Positions 17,587-26,411 are shown, numbered from the stretch's first letter. The stretch is DNA of 32,158 nt from Desulfuromusa sp. (GCA_029932345.1 JAOZQF010000004.1:1-32158); one strand, 5' to 3'. Notes: generated by a model not told the origin, from the letters alone. Numbers and translations: made by a program.

Positions 17587-19191
17587 CTAGTTTTCAGTTT
17601 CAGGCGGCAGGGGTTTGGATTCAAAAAGAGTGCTGGCATGTCTGGCAAAACCGAGGCCGGCCTCATTGTAGAAATTAAAGGCGGTGGTGACACCTGCTTC
17701 TTCTAGCTCAGTGATCTGGTCGTCAAAGTGGGCGGTTGCGACGATTATCCCGCGGAATTTGTGTGACGCGAGATGTTTCGCAGCGGTCAGGTTAACCTGA
17801 TGTTTCGGCATCGCCAGCATCACCATCCCGGCTTTCCCTTCCTGTCGCTTGATGCGCGGCCAGAAATCCGGGTTGGTTGGATCGGCCAGGATGACCCGCC
17901 GACCGGCGGCGCAATGCTGCTTGACTTTGGTTTCATTAAAGTCAAATCCGAGAACCGTCTCGCCATACTTTTCACGCATAAAATCGTAGGCCATGGTGCC
18001 GATTCGGCCCATCCCGAAGATCCCGATGGTTGTTTCTCCCAGGTCGATCGGTGGCTCCTCGGCATGGTGGGCTTCGACCTCGAACTTACACAACTTTTCA
18101 CGATACCTCGTGTAGAGTGCATCAGCCATACTGTTTAACGGCGAGGCAATGACAAATGTTGCTGAGAGTGCCAGGGCGATAATCACCAGCCACTCCGGAC
18201 CGATCCAACCTTGTGAAGATCCCACTGCCGCGACAATCAGGCCGAACTCACTGTAGTTTGCCAGACTTAACGAGCCGAGCAGGGCAGAGCGGGCACGCAG
18301 TTTAAAGCGGGTCAGCAGCAGGTAGAAGAGGCCGACTTTTAGTGGCGCGACAGCTACCAGCAGGGCGGCAATTCCCACAGTGGTCAAGTCTGGGTTCCCG
18401 GAGAGGCCGATGGTCAGAAAGAAACCAACCAGCAGCAGTTCTTTGAACCCCAGCAAGGTTTTGGCCAGTTCTGAACTTTTGGGATGACCTGCCAGCAGGA
18501 TACCGAGGATCAGTGCCCCGAGGTCTGCTTTGAGCCCGACCAGTTCAAAGCCGCTGGCTCCGGCTACCAATGCCGCGAACAGTCCAAACAGTAGCAGTAG
18601 CTCACCGTGGCCGCTGCGGGTCATCAATCTAAATAGCAGTGGTCGCAGGCCCCAGAGAACCAGGGGGATCAACAGTGCCCACAAAGATGGCAGTTTGCCG
18701 AGGGAGAAGGTTAGAAAAAGGACGGCAAAGATATCCTGCATGATCAGAATGCCGATGGAGACCCGTCCGTGCAGCGCTCCCATTTCCCCTTTCTCTTCGA
18801 GGATTTTGACGGCAAAAACGGTGCTGGAAAAACTGAGCGCAAAGGCAACCAGGATTGCTAGCGGGAAAGTCAGGTCGGTAAATAACGGCAGTCCGGCCAT
18901 GCCTAGCCCGAACAGTCCGGCGCTGAAGGCCGCTATGGTGATCAGCATATGTAATGAGGCCCCTGCCCAGACCTCAGGTTTTGCCAGACTCTTCAGATCA
19001 AGCTTCAGACCGATGGAGAAGAGCAGCAGGGTCACGCCGAGATCGGCGATCGTCTGCAGAGTCTCTCCCCCCTCGAAACCAAGACCGTCGAGAACAAAGC
19101 CGGCCACCAGAAAGCCGACCAATGGTGGCAGACCAACCTGCCGGACCAGGAATCCCAAAATAAAAGCAACAGTGATCAGCAGCGGATCCAT
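17587..19191 (-). CDS. CPA2-family monovalent cation/proton antiporter with RCK/TrkA-N domain
   Basis: A 534-residue inner-membrane protein of the KefB/KefC/YbaL type. Residues 1-355 form about 12-13 hydrophobic helices with the family features FSSTVFAVKILEEKGE, GILIMQD (147-153) and ANYSEFGLIVAAVG. Residues about 380-534 form a cytosolic Rossmann regulatory domain with the nucleotide-binding loop GMGRIG at 393-398 and the acidic strand end VLGFDFNE. Such proteins exchange K+ or Na+ for protons and are gated by nucleotide or thiol ligands. The ATG is preceded by AGGATT. It is a single gene, convergent with the BRO-N gene and divergent from the complex I operon. Ion specificity cannot be read from the sequence. 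Confidence 0.9.
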   Translation of the reverse strand: MDPLLITVAFILGFLVRQVGLPPLVGFLVAGFVLDGLGFEGGETLQTIADLGVTLLLFSIGLKLDLKSLAKPEVWAGASLHMLITIAAFSAGLFGLGMAGLPLFTDLTFPLAILVAFALSFSSTVFAVKILEEKGEMGALHGRVSIGILIMQDIFAVLFLTFSLGKLPSLWALLIPLVLWGLRPLLFRLMTRSGHGELLLLFGLFAALVAGASGFELVGLKADLGALILGILLAGHPKSSELAKTLLGFKELLLVGFFLTIGLSGNPDLTTVGIAALLVAVAPLKVGLFYLLLTRFKLRARSALLGSLSLANYSEFGLIVAAVGSSQGWIGPEWLVIIALALSATFVIASPLNSMADALYTRYREKLCKFEVEAHHAEEPPIDLGETTIGIFGMGRIGTMAYDFMREKYGETVLGFDFNETKVKQHCAAGRRVILADPTNPDFWPRIKRQEGKAGMVMLAMPKHQVNLTAAKHLASHKFRGIIVATAHFDDQITELEEAGVTTAFNFYNEAGLGFARHASTLFESKPLPPETEN

Positions 19192-19536
19192 ATTTAATCC
19201 TGATAAGAGAGGTCAGTTTCGGGACGTGGGGACTTTTCTCCGGTGGGGTAAATGATACGCACACTGAATCGGTATGTCAAAAGTTGTAAACGGCTTTTAT
19301 CTGGCTGAGAAATTTGCCAGCAATTTTTACGGTCATCTTGGCTGGAAGAGTTGAGTTTTCAGGGCTAATGATGACCTGGATGCTATCTTATTTGACCAGG
19401 AAAATTGTATACAGTATCCACAATAAAGATGATAAAAAAGCTCGGGTTTTAAATGTAACTTTTAAATTAAGCCTGTTAAATCAAATGGTTATTACCATTC
19501 CACTATGTGTTATAAAAAAACATCATAATAAAAATC
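19192..19536. other. AT-rich intergenic region before the complex I promoter
   Basis: About 345 bases with no convincing gene. An 82-codon plus-strand frame (19314-19562) opens on a non-ATG codon, has no ribosome-binding site and is of low complexity toward its end. Base composition shifts to clearly AT-rich around 19400-19540, as expected in front of a strong promoter. The leader of the antiporter gene also lies here. Confidence 0.5.
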
Positions 19537-19565
19537 TTGACAAGAAAGAGCTGTTCCGCTAGAAG
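19537..19565 (+). promoter_or_regulatory. Predicted sigma-70 promoter of the complex I operon
   Basis: A perfect TTGACA (19537-19542) and TAGAAG (19560-19565, 4 of 6 to consensus) are separated by 17 bases, within AT-rich sequence. Transcription would begin near 19572 and give a leader of about 115 bases before nuoA. Confidence 0.5.
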
Positions 19566-19590
19566 GTACATGGTTTGTCTACACTGCTGA

Positions 19591-19612
19591 AAAGTGTGTA
19601 AATCCACACTTT
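19591..19612 (+). promoter_or_regulatory. Hairpin in the nuo 5' leader
   Basis: AAAGTGTG (19591-19598) pairs perfectly over 8 bases with CACACTTT (19605-19612), with a 6-base loop. No T-run follows, so it is not a classic terminator. It would lie about 20 bases into the leader transcript and could stabilise the mRNA or bind a regulator. Confidence 0.5.
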
Positions 19613-19686
19613 GAGAACGTGCGAAGGATGGGTGTTTGGGTCGCCTCTCCACCGTGCAGATTTTCTCTATGGAGGTATAGTTCGTT

Positions 19687-20079
19687 ATGGTCGAACAGTA
19701 TCTGGTCGATTACATGTATGTATTTGTGCTTTTAATCATGGGCATTATCTGCGGCGTTGCGCCCCTGTTGATCTCCGTGTTTTTTGCACCCCGTCATCTG
19801 TACCTTAAGACTCGAGATACCTATGAGTGCGGTATGGATCCTTACGGCACGGCATGGAATATCCGTTTTGATGTGTCTTATTATCTCTATGCCCTTATTT
19901 TTCTGGCATTTGATGTTGATGTTCTGTACCTGTTCCCTGTTGCCACCGCTTTTGATACCGTTTCGGCAGTGCGGGGAATTTCTGAATTGATGATTTTTGT
20001 TGGCATTTTATCTCTGGCGATTGTCTACGCTTGGGTTAAGGGAGTATTTACGTGGCCGAACAGAAGAAAAGCCTGCTAA
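19687..20079 (+). CDS. nuoA: Complex I subunit A
   Basis: A 130-residue membrane subunit with three hydrophobic helices that helps seal the quinone site next to NuoH. It shows the family core YECGMDPYG, then [22 protein letters not shown]. The usual F-D-V-E is F-D-V-D here, and the following P-W-A is P-V-A, so it is a divergent branch. The ATG follows GGAGG by 11 bases. It is the first gene of the operon, and its last 28 bases overlap the start of nuoB, indicating translational coupling. Confidence 0.95.
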   Translation: MVEQYLVDYMYVFVLLIMGIICGVAPLLISVFFAPRHLYLKTRDTYECGMDPYGTAWNIRFDVSYYLYALIFLAFDVDVLYLFPVATAFDTVSAVRGISELMIFVGILSLAIVYAWVKGVFTWPNRRKAC

Positions 20080-20645
20080 ACGTCCACTCCTATTCCAAGG
20101 AGTGTGCTGAGCGCTATGACGGCGCTGATCTGCAGCAAACCAAAACTTCAGATGGACCACCGCTGATCCAGATGAAATTGTCTGATGCGATCTTCGATCT
20201 GTGTCGAGCCAACTCTCTCTGGCCTCTCACTTTTGGTCTTTCGTGCTGTGCTATTGAGATGATGTGTTGTGGTATGGCCCGTTTCGATATGGCTCGCTAC
20301 GGTGCCGAGGTTTTTCGCCCCTCTCCACGTCAATCTGACTTGATGATTGTTGCTGGTACGGTTAATCGTAAGATGGCCCCCGCTCTTGTTACCCTGTATG
20401 AGCAGATGCCGGCACCCCGCTATGTTATCGCTATGGGTAACTGTGCTGTGGCTGGTGGTCCTTTTGCGGTAGAGGCAAACTATGATGTTGTCCTCGGTGT
20501 CGATAAGCTGATTCCGGTCGATGTTTATATTCCCGGTTGTCCACCCCGCCCGGAAGCCTTGATTGAAGGTATCCTGCAGTTACAAGAGCAAATTACCGGC
20601 AAGCGTTTCCCGTTCCCGCAGAACAAGATGCCGGAGGGAGCGTAA
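20052..20645 (+). CDS. nuoB: Complex I subunit B (cluster N2 subunit)
   Basis: A 197-residue peripheral-arm subunit that holds the terminal 4Fe-4S cluster N2 and passes electrons to quinone. The four ligands are visible: Cys65 and Cys66 in [10 protein letters not shown], Cys131 in MGNCAVAGG, and Cys163 in PGCPPRPEA. The start is GTG at 20052, inside the nuoA end, with AAGGGAG upstream. The N-terminal ~40 residues precede the conserved domain. With the N2 ligands intact, the quinone-reducing end of the complex looks functional. Confidence 0.97.
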   Translation: MAEQKKSLLNVHSYSKECAERYDGADLQQTKTSDGPPLIQMKLSDAIFDLCRANSLWPLTFGLSCCAIEMMCCGMARFDMARYGAEVFRPSPRQSDLMIVAGTVNRKMAPALVTLYEQMPAPRYVIAMGNCAVAGGPFAVEANYDVVLGVDKLIPVDVYIPGCPPRPEALIEGILQLQEQITGKRFPFPQNKMPEGA

Positions 20646-20649
20646 AACG

Positions 20650-21204
20650 ATGGATATTAATAAACTAAAAAAACAGTGGCAGGATCTTTCAACAGCTGTT
20701 GAAGGTATCGATTATTCAGTCAGTGGTCATGACTATAACGTCTCTCTTGAGCGTGACAAAGTTCGTGATTTTGCAGCGCTGATGCTTGAGGAGGGGTTTT
20801 ATCTGGTTGATTTGATGGCAGTCCATGTGACTCCGGCCATCGAAGTGGTTTACCAGTTTGCTCACTTTGAAGCCCGCTGCCGAGTTCTGGCGCGTGCTTT
20901 TGTTGATGATAATAGTGAAATGCCGACTATCTCTGATATCTATCAGGGAGCTAATTGGCATGAGCGTGAAACCCGTGATTTTCACGGTGTCGTATTTGTT
21001 GATCATCCATACCTCTACCCATTGATTCTGGCGGAAGAGGATGTTGATCTGAAGCCACTGTTGAAAGATGAGGCAAATCTCAAAGATGTTGATGCCGTAA
21101 GGCGGAAACCGCCTGAGCCTGCGCCCGAGCCAAAGCCTGAGGTCAAACCTGAGGTGAAGCCCGAAGCCAAGCCTGAAGCCGCCAAGAGTCAGGAGCAAAG
21201 CTGA
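20650..21204 (+). CDS. nuoC: Complex I subunit C, divergent, with Pro/Glu/Lys-rich tail
   Basis: A 184-residue peripheral-arm subunit. The core (residues about 1-150) keeps the 30-kDa family pattern around NWHERETRDFHGVVFVDHPYL. The usual W-D-M-F-G and G-H-P-D-L-R-R are replaced, so this is an unusual NuoC. Residues about 153-184 form a repetitive tail of P-E-x-K-P-E units, probably disordered. The ATG at 20650 lies four bases after the nuoB stop region; a longer frame upstream only overlaps nuoB. The TGA shares its final A with the nuoD ATG. The missing E/F/G arm would normally dock near this subunit. Confidence 0.9.
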   Translation: MDINKLKKQWQDLSTAVEGIDYSVSGHDYNVSLERDKVRDFAALMLEEGFYLVDLMAVHVTPAIEVVYQFAHFEARCRVLARAFVDDNSEMPTISDIYQGANWHERETRDFHGVVFVDHPYLYPLILAEEDVDLKPLLKDEANLKDVDAVRRKPPEPAPEPKPEVKPEVKPEAKPEAAKSQEQS

Positions 21205-22331
21205 TGGCCATGGATGTAGAAATACTGGAAGATCCCAAACATCACCGTTATGTTTTGAATATGGGACCCCAGCATCCAAGTACCCACGGGGTGCTGCGGG
21301 TGTTGCTGGAGCTTGAAGGTGAGTATGCGATGGAGCTATTGCCGGTTCTTGGTTATGGGCATCGCTGTCATGAGAAAATTGCTGAGCATAAGCCGGTTAA
21401 GTCATTTATGCCGAATACGGCACGGATGGACTACCTTGGTGCGTTGATTTATAACCACGGTTACGCTCAACTGCTGGAGCGGGCAGCTGGAATTGAGGTT
21501 CCCGAGCGGGTTGAGTATATTCGGGTGATTACCTCAGAGCTGAACCGGATTCAGAGTCACCTCCTCTGGTATGGTGCCTACCTGCTGGACCTGGGCGCAT
21601 TTACCCCGATTATGTATGCCTTTGATGATCGTGAGCACATTCTCGATATTCTTGAAGATGTGACCGGTTCCCGGTTGACCTACTGTTATTTCAGGGTTGG
21701 CGGGGTGAGTAAAGATATTGATGACAAATTTGTCACCAGCACCAGAGCTTTTGTCAAGCGGTTGCGCAGTCGATTCCCGATGTACGAAGATCTGGTGAAT
21801 GGCAATGTTATCCTCCAGAACCGCCTGAATGATGTCGGTGAACTCACACCACATACCTGCGCTCGCTATGGAATCACTGGTCCATTGTTGCGCGGTACCG
21901 GTGTTGCTTATGATATGCGCCGGGCTGAACCATATTCAATTTATTCTCAATTTGATTTTGAAATCCCGACCGGAACCAAAGGTGACTGTATGGCATCTTT
22001 TATGGTTCGTTTCCACGAACTGGAGCAGAGTCTGCGGATCATTGAGCAGGCATTGGATGGGTTACCCGAAGGTCCGATAATGACCCCAAAGGTTCCCAAA
22101 AAGTTGAAAATTCCGGCTGGTGATTATAATAGTTCGGTTGAGGCACCACGTGGTGAGCTTTCGTACTATCTTGTTTCTGATGGATCAGATGTCCCGTATC
22201 GTCTCAAAGTGAGAACACCGTCATATTCCAACCTGAGTGTTGTTCCGGAGATGTGTCAGGGGATGCTTCTTTCAGATGTTGTATCGGCCATGGGGGCTCT
22301 TGATCTGGTTATCCCCGAGATTGACAGGTAG
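21204..22331 (+). CDS. nuoD: Complex I subunit D (49-kDa, quinone-site subunit)
   Basis: A 375-residue peripheral-arm subunit forming the quinone pocket with NuoB. Family landmarks include MGPQHPSTHGVLR, LGYGHRCHEKIAEHK, SELNRIQSHLLWYG, TGPLLRGTGVAYDMR and PRGELSYYLVSDGS. There are no paired CxxC motifs at the two ends, so it is not a NiFe-hydrogenase large subunit. A Cys (55) replaces the usual Gly in the H-R-G-x-E-K motif. Its stop is five bases before nuoH, where the canonical order would put nuoE, nuoF and nuoG. Confidence 0.97.
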   Translation: MAMDVEILEDPKHHRYVLNMGPQHPSTHGVLRVLLELEGEYAMELLPVLGYGHRCHEKIAEHKPVKSFMPNTARMDYLGALIYNHGYAQLLERAAGIEVPERVEYIRVITSELNRIQSHLLWYGAYLLDLGAFTPIMYAFDDREHILDILEDVTGSRLTYCYFRVGGVSKDIDDKFVTSTRAFVKRLRSRFPMYEDLVNGNVILQNRLNDVGELTPHTCARYGITGPLLRGTGVAYDMRRAEPYSIYSQFDFEIPTGTKGDCMASFMVRFHELEQSLRIIEQALDGLPEGPIMTPKVPKKLKIPAGDYNSSVEAPRGELSYYLVSDGSDVPYRLKVRTPSYSNLSVVPEMCQGMLLSDVVSAMGALDLVIPEIDR

Positions 22332-22336
22332 GGTAT

Positions 22337-23323
22337 ATGGAAATCTTTTACAGTTTACTTCCGGAGCTGATTCGGATCGTTATTGCTGCCATATGTGGAG
22401 CCGTGATCGTGTTTGGCAACGCTCTGGTGATGGGTTATGCCGAGCGGAAGCTGGCGGGGCACATCATGTTTCGACCCGGGCCGATGGAAGTTGGCCCGCA
22501 CGGTATTTATCAGTTGGTGATCGATGGCTTAAAGTTGATGGGTAAACAACTGGTGATTCCGAAAAACGCAGATACGCCACTGTTTATGTTGGCTCCATTG
22601 ATTGCGTTTGCTCCGGTTTTTGTCCCCTTGCTGGTAATACCATTCAGTGACAAGATTCAGGGTTTTGACCTGGATGTCGGTTTGCTGTTGATTCTCGCTT
22701 TTGCCTCAATCAATGTTCTGGCGATTCTGATTGGTGGTTGGAGTTCCAACAATAAATATTCTTTGTTTGGCGCTATCCGTTCCGTTGCCCAGAATGTCGC
22801 CTATGAAATCCCGATGCTGATTTCGTTGCTGGCTATCATCTTCATGACTAATACTTTCAGCTTGAAAGAGATTGCCGCAGCGCAGAGTCCGGTCTGGTTC
22901 GTCGTCATCCAACCTTTGGCTTTTCTGATTTACATCGTAGCTATGGTTGCTGAAACTAACCGTGCACCGTTTGACTTGCCGGAGGCCGAGAGTGAATTGA
23001 CCGCAGGTTTCCACACGGAGTACAGCGGCATGAGCTTCAGTCTGTTCGTGTTGGGTGAGTACGCCAACATGTTTATTGTCTGCAGCGTTGCAACGGTTTT
23101 CTTTCTCGGCGGAGATTCCGGGATTCCGTTGCCGTATTTCGAGTATACCGGGATTATCTGGTTCCTGTTGAAAGTCTATCTGTTGATGTTCTTCCTGATC
23201 TGGATCCGTTGGACCTACCCTCGAACCCGTTTTGATCAGTTGATGAATTTTTGCTGGAAGTATCTGATTCCATTTTCACTGGTTAACCTCCTTATTACTG
23301 TCGTGATGGTGAAGCTGCTATGA
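22337..23323 (+). CDS. nuoH: Complex I subunit H
   Basis: A 328-residue membrane subunit with about eight helices, connecting the quinone pocket to the proton pumps. Conserved features are YAERKLAGHIMFRPGP near the N-terminus, SVAQNVAYEIPM in the middle, and ETNRAPFDLPEAESELTAGF with HTEYSGM after it. The ATG lies five bases after the nuoD stop. The end overlaps nuoI by an ATGA. The standard length and the complete acidic loop suggest a working quinone-to-pump coupling element. Confidence 0.98.
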   Translation: MEIFYSLLPELIRIVIAAICGAVIVFGNALVMGYAERKLAGHIMFRPGPMEVGPHGIYQLVIDGLKLMGKQLVIPKNADTPLFMLAPLIAFAPVFVPLLVIPFSDKIQGFDLDVGLLLILAFASINVLAILIGGWSSNNKYSLFGAIRSVAQNVAYEIPMLISLLAIIFMTNTFSLKEIAAAQSPVWFVVIQPLAFLIYIVAMVAETNRAPFDLPEAESELTAGFHTEYSGMSFSLFVLGEYANMFIVCSVATVFFLGGDSGIPLPYFEYTGIIWFLLKVYLLMFFLIWIRWTYPRTRFDQLMNFCWKYLIPFSLVNLLITVVMVKLL

Positions 23324-23760
23324 AATCCTATTTCTCAACGTTATTTACGGGAGCATGGAGCCTTATCCTTGGCCTGAAGGTCACTATCAAGGCGCTGTTC
23401 TCACCAATTGTTACTTGTCAGTATCCACGCGAGAAAATGGAGGTTACTCCCAACTATCGTGGTCATATTGATCTGGTTAAGTTTGCCGATACTGGCGCAC
23501 ACAAATGTATCAGCTGCGGTAGCTGTATGCGTGATTGTCCTTCTGACTGCATTGTCGTTGAGGGGGAAAAGCGCGAAGGGGTCAAGGGGAAGGTGTTAAC
23601 GATATTTACCCTCGACTTTACCAAATGCAGTCTCTGCGGTGCCTGTGTCGAAGTCTGTCCAACTAAAGCTCTCGATTATTGCAATGATTATGAATTGGCG
23701 GGGTTTACGCGTGAAGAGTTTTACTTCGACCTATTGAAGAGAGTGGAGGAACGGGAATGA
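23320..23760 (+). CDS. nuoI: Complex I subunit I (two 4Fe-4S clusters)
   Basis: A 146-residue ferredoxin-like subunit with two cluster motifs: Cys63-x2-Cys66-x2-Cys69-x3-Cys73 (CISCGSCMRDCP) and Cys103-x2-Cys106-x2-Cys109-x3-Cys113 (CSLCGACVEVCP). These are clusters N6a and N6b, which feed NuoB. The hydrophobic N-terminus (AWSLILGLKVTIKALF) anchors it against the membrane arm. With NuoE/F/G absent it would be the outermost redox subunit encoded here and the likely electron entry point. It starts and ends with ATGA overlaps to nuoH and nuoJ. Confidence 0.98.
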   Translation: MKSYFSTLFTGAWSLILGLKVTIKALFSPIVTCQYPREKMEVTPNYRGHIDLVKFADTGAHKCISCGSCMRDCPSDCIVVEGEKREGVKGKVLTIFTLDFTKCSLCGACVEVCPTKALDYCNDYELAGFTREEFYFDLLKRVEERE

Positions 23761-24284
23761 TTGTTTTTGAGTACATCGCCGAAGCTCTCTTTTTCGGATT
23801 TGTGATCCTGACATTTATGGGTGGATTCATGGCGATCCGATCCAGGCTGTTGATGCACGCCGTTCTGGGCCTGGCGGTTTCACTGTTTGGAGTTGCTGGC
23901 CTCTATTTTCACCTTGGCAGCCCTTTTCTGGCGATGATGCAGATACTGATTTATGTCGGTGCTGTCTGTATCATCATTGTCCTGGGGGTGATGATCGGCA
24001 ATACTCCGGACCAACTGTTGGCCAAGAAGCAGGTTAGAAAAAACCTGCCGTTAGCTTTGGTGACTTGTGCCCTCGGGTTTGTCGGGTTGTTCGTGGCAAT
24101 GATTGTGCGAACCGAATTTACTTCAGCGACAGAAAAAGTGGGTGACATGTCGATCCGCTTTGTCGGTGAAAACCTGTTGTATCAATATTGTATGGCCTTT
24201 GAATTGATTTCAGTTGTATTGCTGACAGCTATTATTGGTGCCATTATCCTGGCACGTGGCGGTCGGGAGGAAGAGACATCATGA
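23757..24284 (+). CDS. nuoJ: Complex I subunit J
   Basis: A 175-residue membrane subunit with five hydrophobic helices. The family region LAMMQILIYVGAVCIIIVLGVM, which includes the pi-bulge helix, is intact. It sits between NuoH and NuoK in the membrane arm and takes part in coupling. ATGA overlaps link it to nuoI upstream and nuoK downstream. Confidence 0.96.
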   Translation: MIVFEYIAEALFFGFVILTFMGGFMAIRSRLLMHAVLGLAVSLFGVAGLYFHLGSPFLAMMQILIYVGAVCIIIVLGVMIGNTPDQLLAKKQVRKNLPLALVTCALGFVGLFVAMIVRTEFTSATEKVGDMSIRFVGENLLYQYCMAFELISVVLLTAIIGAIILARGGREEETS

Positions 24285-24598
24285 TGATCAGCGCTAATTT
24301 AAATACTTATCTGATTATCGCCGCCGTTTTGCTGGTTATTGGTTTGTACGGCATGGTGCAACATCGCTCTTTGATCGGCATGCTGATTTCGAGTGAATTT
24401 ATCCTCAACGGTGCTGCTTTAAACTTTATGGCATTTAATCGCTTTGTTGCACCAAATCCGGCGGTCGGACAGATCTATGCTCTGTTTATCATGGGGATTG
24501 CGGCGGCTGAAGCGGCGATAGCGGTGAGTATTATCATCGCGGTGTATCGTAAGTATCAAAGTGAAGATCCTGAGGATCTTCAAGATATGAAAATGTGA
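24281..24598 (+). CDS. nuoK: Complex I subunit K
   Basis: A 105-residue, three-helix membrane subunit. The two buried Glu residues needed for proton transfer are present: Glu39 (LISSEFILNGAALNF) and Glu77 (GIAAAEAAIAVSI). The chosen ATG overlaps the nuoJ stop; a second ATG follows directly, so the mature start could be one codon later. A 74-base gap follows, where a nuoL would usually come next; instead an MrpD-like gene begins. Confidence 0.97.
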   Translation: MMISANLNTYLIIAAVLLVIGLYGMVQHRSLIGMLISSEFILNGAALNFMAFNRFVAPNPAVGQIYALFIMGIAAAEAAIAVSIIIAVYRKYQSEDPEDLQDMKM

Positions 24599-24672
24599 TT
24601 TTTTCCGATAGTTGGTAACGGCAGCCACTTAAGGCTCTGTAGTAAGACACACCACTTGAGAAAGTACATGCA

Positions 24673-26166
24673 ATGAACACAATTATCACCAGTAAAATTC
24701 TCATGACAATGCTGATTCCGATGATCACGGCACTACTCGTCTTGATTACGGGGAAAAAAGAGAACCTGCGCGACGGGATATCGGTTATTGGTGCCATTTT
24801 GACCTTTGCCTCGGTGCTGAGTTTTCTCCCAGTTATTCAAGGTGGAGATCAGCTGCAGTATACACTGTTTCAGATCTATCCCGGGGTAACGGTCAAATTG
24901 AATCTGGACCCGCTCGGGGTGATTTTTGCCATGGTGGCATCTTTTCTGTGGATTTTAGCCGCTCTATACTGTGTCGGCTATATGCGCGGACTTAAAGAGC
25001 ATGCCCAGACCCGTTTTTATATCTGTTATGCAGTTTCGGTTGGCGCTGCGATGGGTGCCGCATTTGCTGGTAACCTGTTTACCCTGTACTTGTTCTATGA
25101 GATTGTTTCTATTTTCACCTATCCTCTGGTTATGCACCATCAGGATAAAGAGGGTTACTGGGGATCCAAAAAATACATTGTTTATCTGATGTTCACCTCC
25201 AAAGCATTTCTGTTGCCGGCGATGATTATCATTTACGTCCTCTGTGGAACTCTTGATTTCAACACCGCCAGCATTGCCACCGGAATTTTCCCGGCTGATG
25301 CTGATCGCTTTGTCGTTGGGATCACCTACCTGCTTTGTTTCTTCGGCTTTGCCAAGGCGGGTGTTATGCCACTCCATAACTGGTTGCCAGATGCGATGGT
25401 TGCACCGACTCCAGTCAGTGCATTGCTCCACGCCGTTGTCGTTGTTAAAGTTGGGGTCTTCTCCATCTGTCGCGTTATGCTCTCTATCTTTGGTACCGAT
25501 ATCCTGCATGAAACCGGTCTGGGCTTATTTACCGCGTATTTTGTCTCATTTACCATTCTGACCGCCTCAGTCATTGCTCTCACTAAAACTAATCTCAAGG
25601 CACGACTCGCTTATTCAACTGTCAGCCAATTGTCTTATATTATTCTGGGTGTTGCCATGTTAACCCCGAATTCTATTACCGGTGGTCTGATCCATATTGC
25701 TAACCATGCATTTGCCAAAATCACCCTGTTCTTTGCTGCTGGCTGTATTTTTGTTGCCAGTGGGAAAAAGGATATCTCTGAGATGGGGGGGCTTGGTAAA
25801 CGGATGCCTTGGACTATGACGGCATTTGGTCTTGCTTCGCTGGGGATGATCGGTGTCCCTCCGGTTGGCGGCTTTGTAACCAAGTGGTACCTGGCTCTGG
25901 GGACAATTGACCTGCATAACTGGATTTTGCTGACGGTATTGCTGGTGAGTAGTTTGCTCAATGCCGGTTATTTTGTCCCGGTTGTTCTAAAGGCCTTTTT
26001 TGGCAAGCCATTACCTGCCGATGAAGGATTAACCAGCAGCCTTGAGGGAAAACCTCTGATTATGTTTATGGTTATTCCATTGTGTATAACCGGAGCAATA
26101 TCGGTATTGATTGGTGTTTATCCCACCCTGTTTCTGGACCTCATTAACCTTATGGTGAAGTCATGA
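24673..26166 (+). CDS. Extra antiporter-like complex I subunit (MrpD/NuoM-like)
   Basis: A 497-residue membrane protein with about 14 helices, of the proton-conducting family shared by Mrp antiporters and NuoL/M/N. All key channel residues are visible: Glu143 (FYEIVSIF), Lys228 (FAKAGVMPLHNWLP), His253 and Lys259 (HAVVVVKVG), and the HxxxK of NHAFAKITLFF. It ends soon after helix 14 and lacks the long lateral helix of a true NuoL, so it is an additional pump rather than the distal subunit. The ATG is at 24673 with only a weak GAGAAAG upstream. The stop overlaps the next small gene by an ATGA. Automatic annotation could call it nuoL, nuoM or MrpD. Confidence 0.9.
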   Translation: MNTIITSKILMTMLIPMITALLVLITGKKENLRDGISVIGAILTFASVLSFLPVIQGGDQLQYTLFQIYPGVTVKLNLDPLGVIFAMVASFLWILAALYCVGYMRGLKEHAQTRFYICYAVSVGAAMGAAFAGNLFTLYLFYEIVSIFTYPLVMHHQDKEGYWGSKKYIVYLMFTSKAFLLPAMIIIYVLCGTLDFNTASIATGIFPADADRFVVGITYLLCFFGFAKAGVMPLHNWLPDAMVAPTPVSALLHAVVVVKVGVFSICRVMLSIFGTDILHETGLGLFTAYFVSFTILTASVIALTKTNLKARLAYSTVSQLSYIILGVAMLTPNSITGGLIHIANHAFAKITLFFAAGCIFVASGKKDISEMGGLGKRMPWTMTAFGLASLGMIGVPPVGGFVTKWYLALGTIDLHNWILLTVLLVSSLLNAGYFVPVVLKAFFGKPLPADEGLTSSLEGKPLIMFMVIPLCITGAISVLIGVYPTLFLDLINLMVKS

Positions 26167-26411
26167 TTGTTAATTTTCTAACTTACTTGCGGGAAAGACC
26201 AAGTTTTTTAAAATGGTTGTTTCTGGCCTATCTGGCTTTTGCCTTGATCTTCGATTTTTTTGCTGATCGACATCATGCCCACTTCTGGGGCGATCATCTG
26301 GTGGGCTTTTGGGCGGCATTCGGTCTGGTCGGGTGCCTGGCTATGATTGTATTCTGTAAAGGGCTGTCGCACGTATGGCTGGAGAGGGACAAGGATCATT
26401 ATGACAAGTAG
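26163..26411 (+). CDS. Small two-helix membrane protein of the complex I operon
   Basis: An 82-residue protein with two predicted membrane helices (about residues 17-33 and 46-66), joined by a His- and Trp-rich loop (DRHHAHFWGDHLVGFW), and an acidic, charged C-terminus ending DHYDK. I recall similar small proteins (…FPWE..PGFYA..G…, ending in E-D-Y-Y-D) beside MrpD-type antiporter genes in other proteobacteria, but they have no assigned function. It overlaps the gene before by 4 bases and the gene after by 11, so it is translationally coupled to both. It is likely an accessory or assembly subunit bridging the two antiporter-like proteins. Confidence 0.8.
   Translation: MIVNFLTYLRERPSFLKWLFLAYLAFALIFDFFADRHHAHFWGDHLVGFWAAFGLVGCLAMIVFCKGLSHVWLERDKDHYDK

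Noticed and set aside
19314-19562. 82-codon frame upstream of nuoA
   Set aside because: No ATG start or ribosome-binding site, no similarity I recognise, and it runs through the predicted nuo promoter.
21204-22331. NuoD as a NiFe-hydrogenase large subunit (Ech/Mbh-type complex)
   Set aside because: The paired N- and C-terminal CxxC nickel ligands are absent; only single scattered Cys residues are present.
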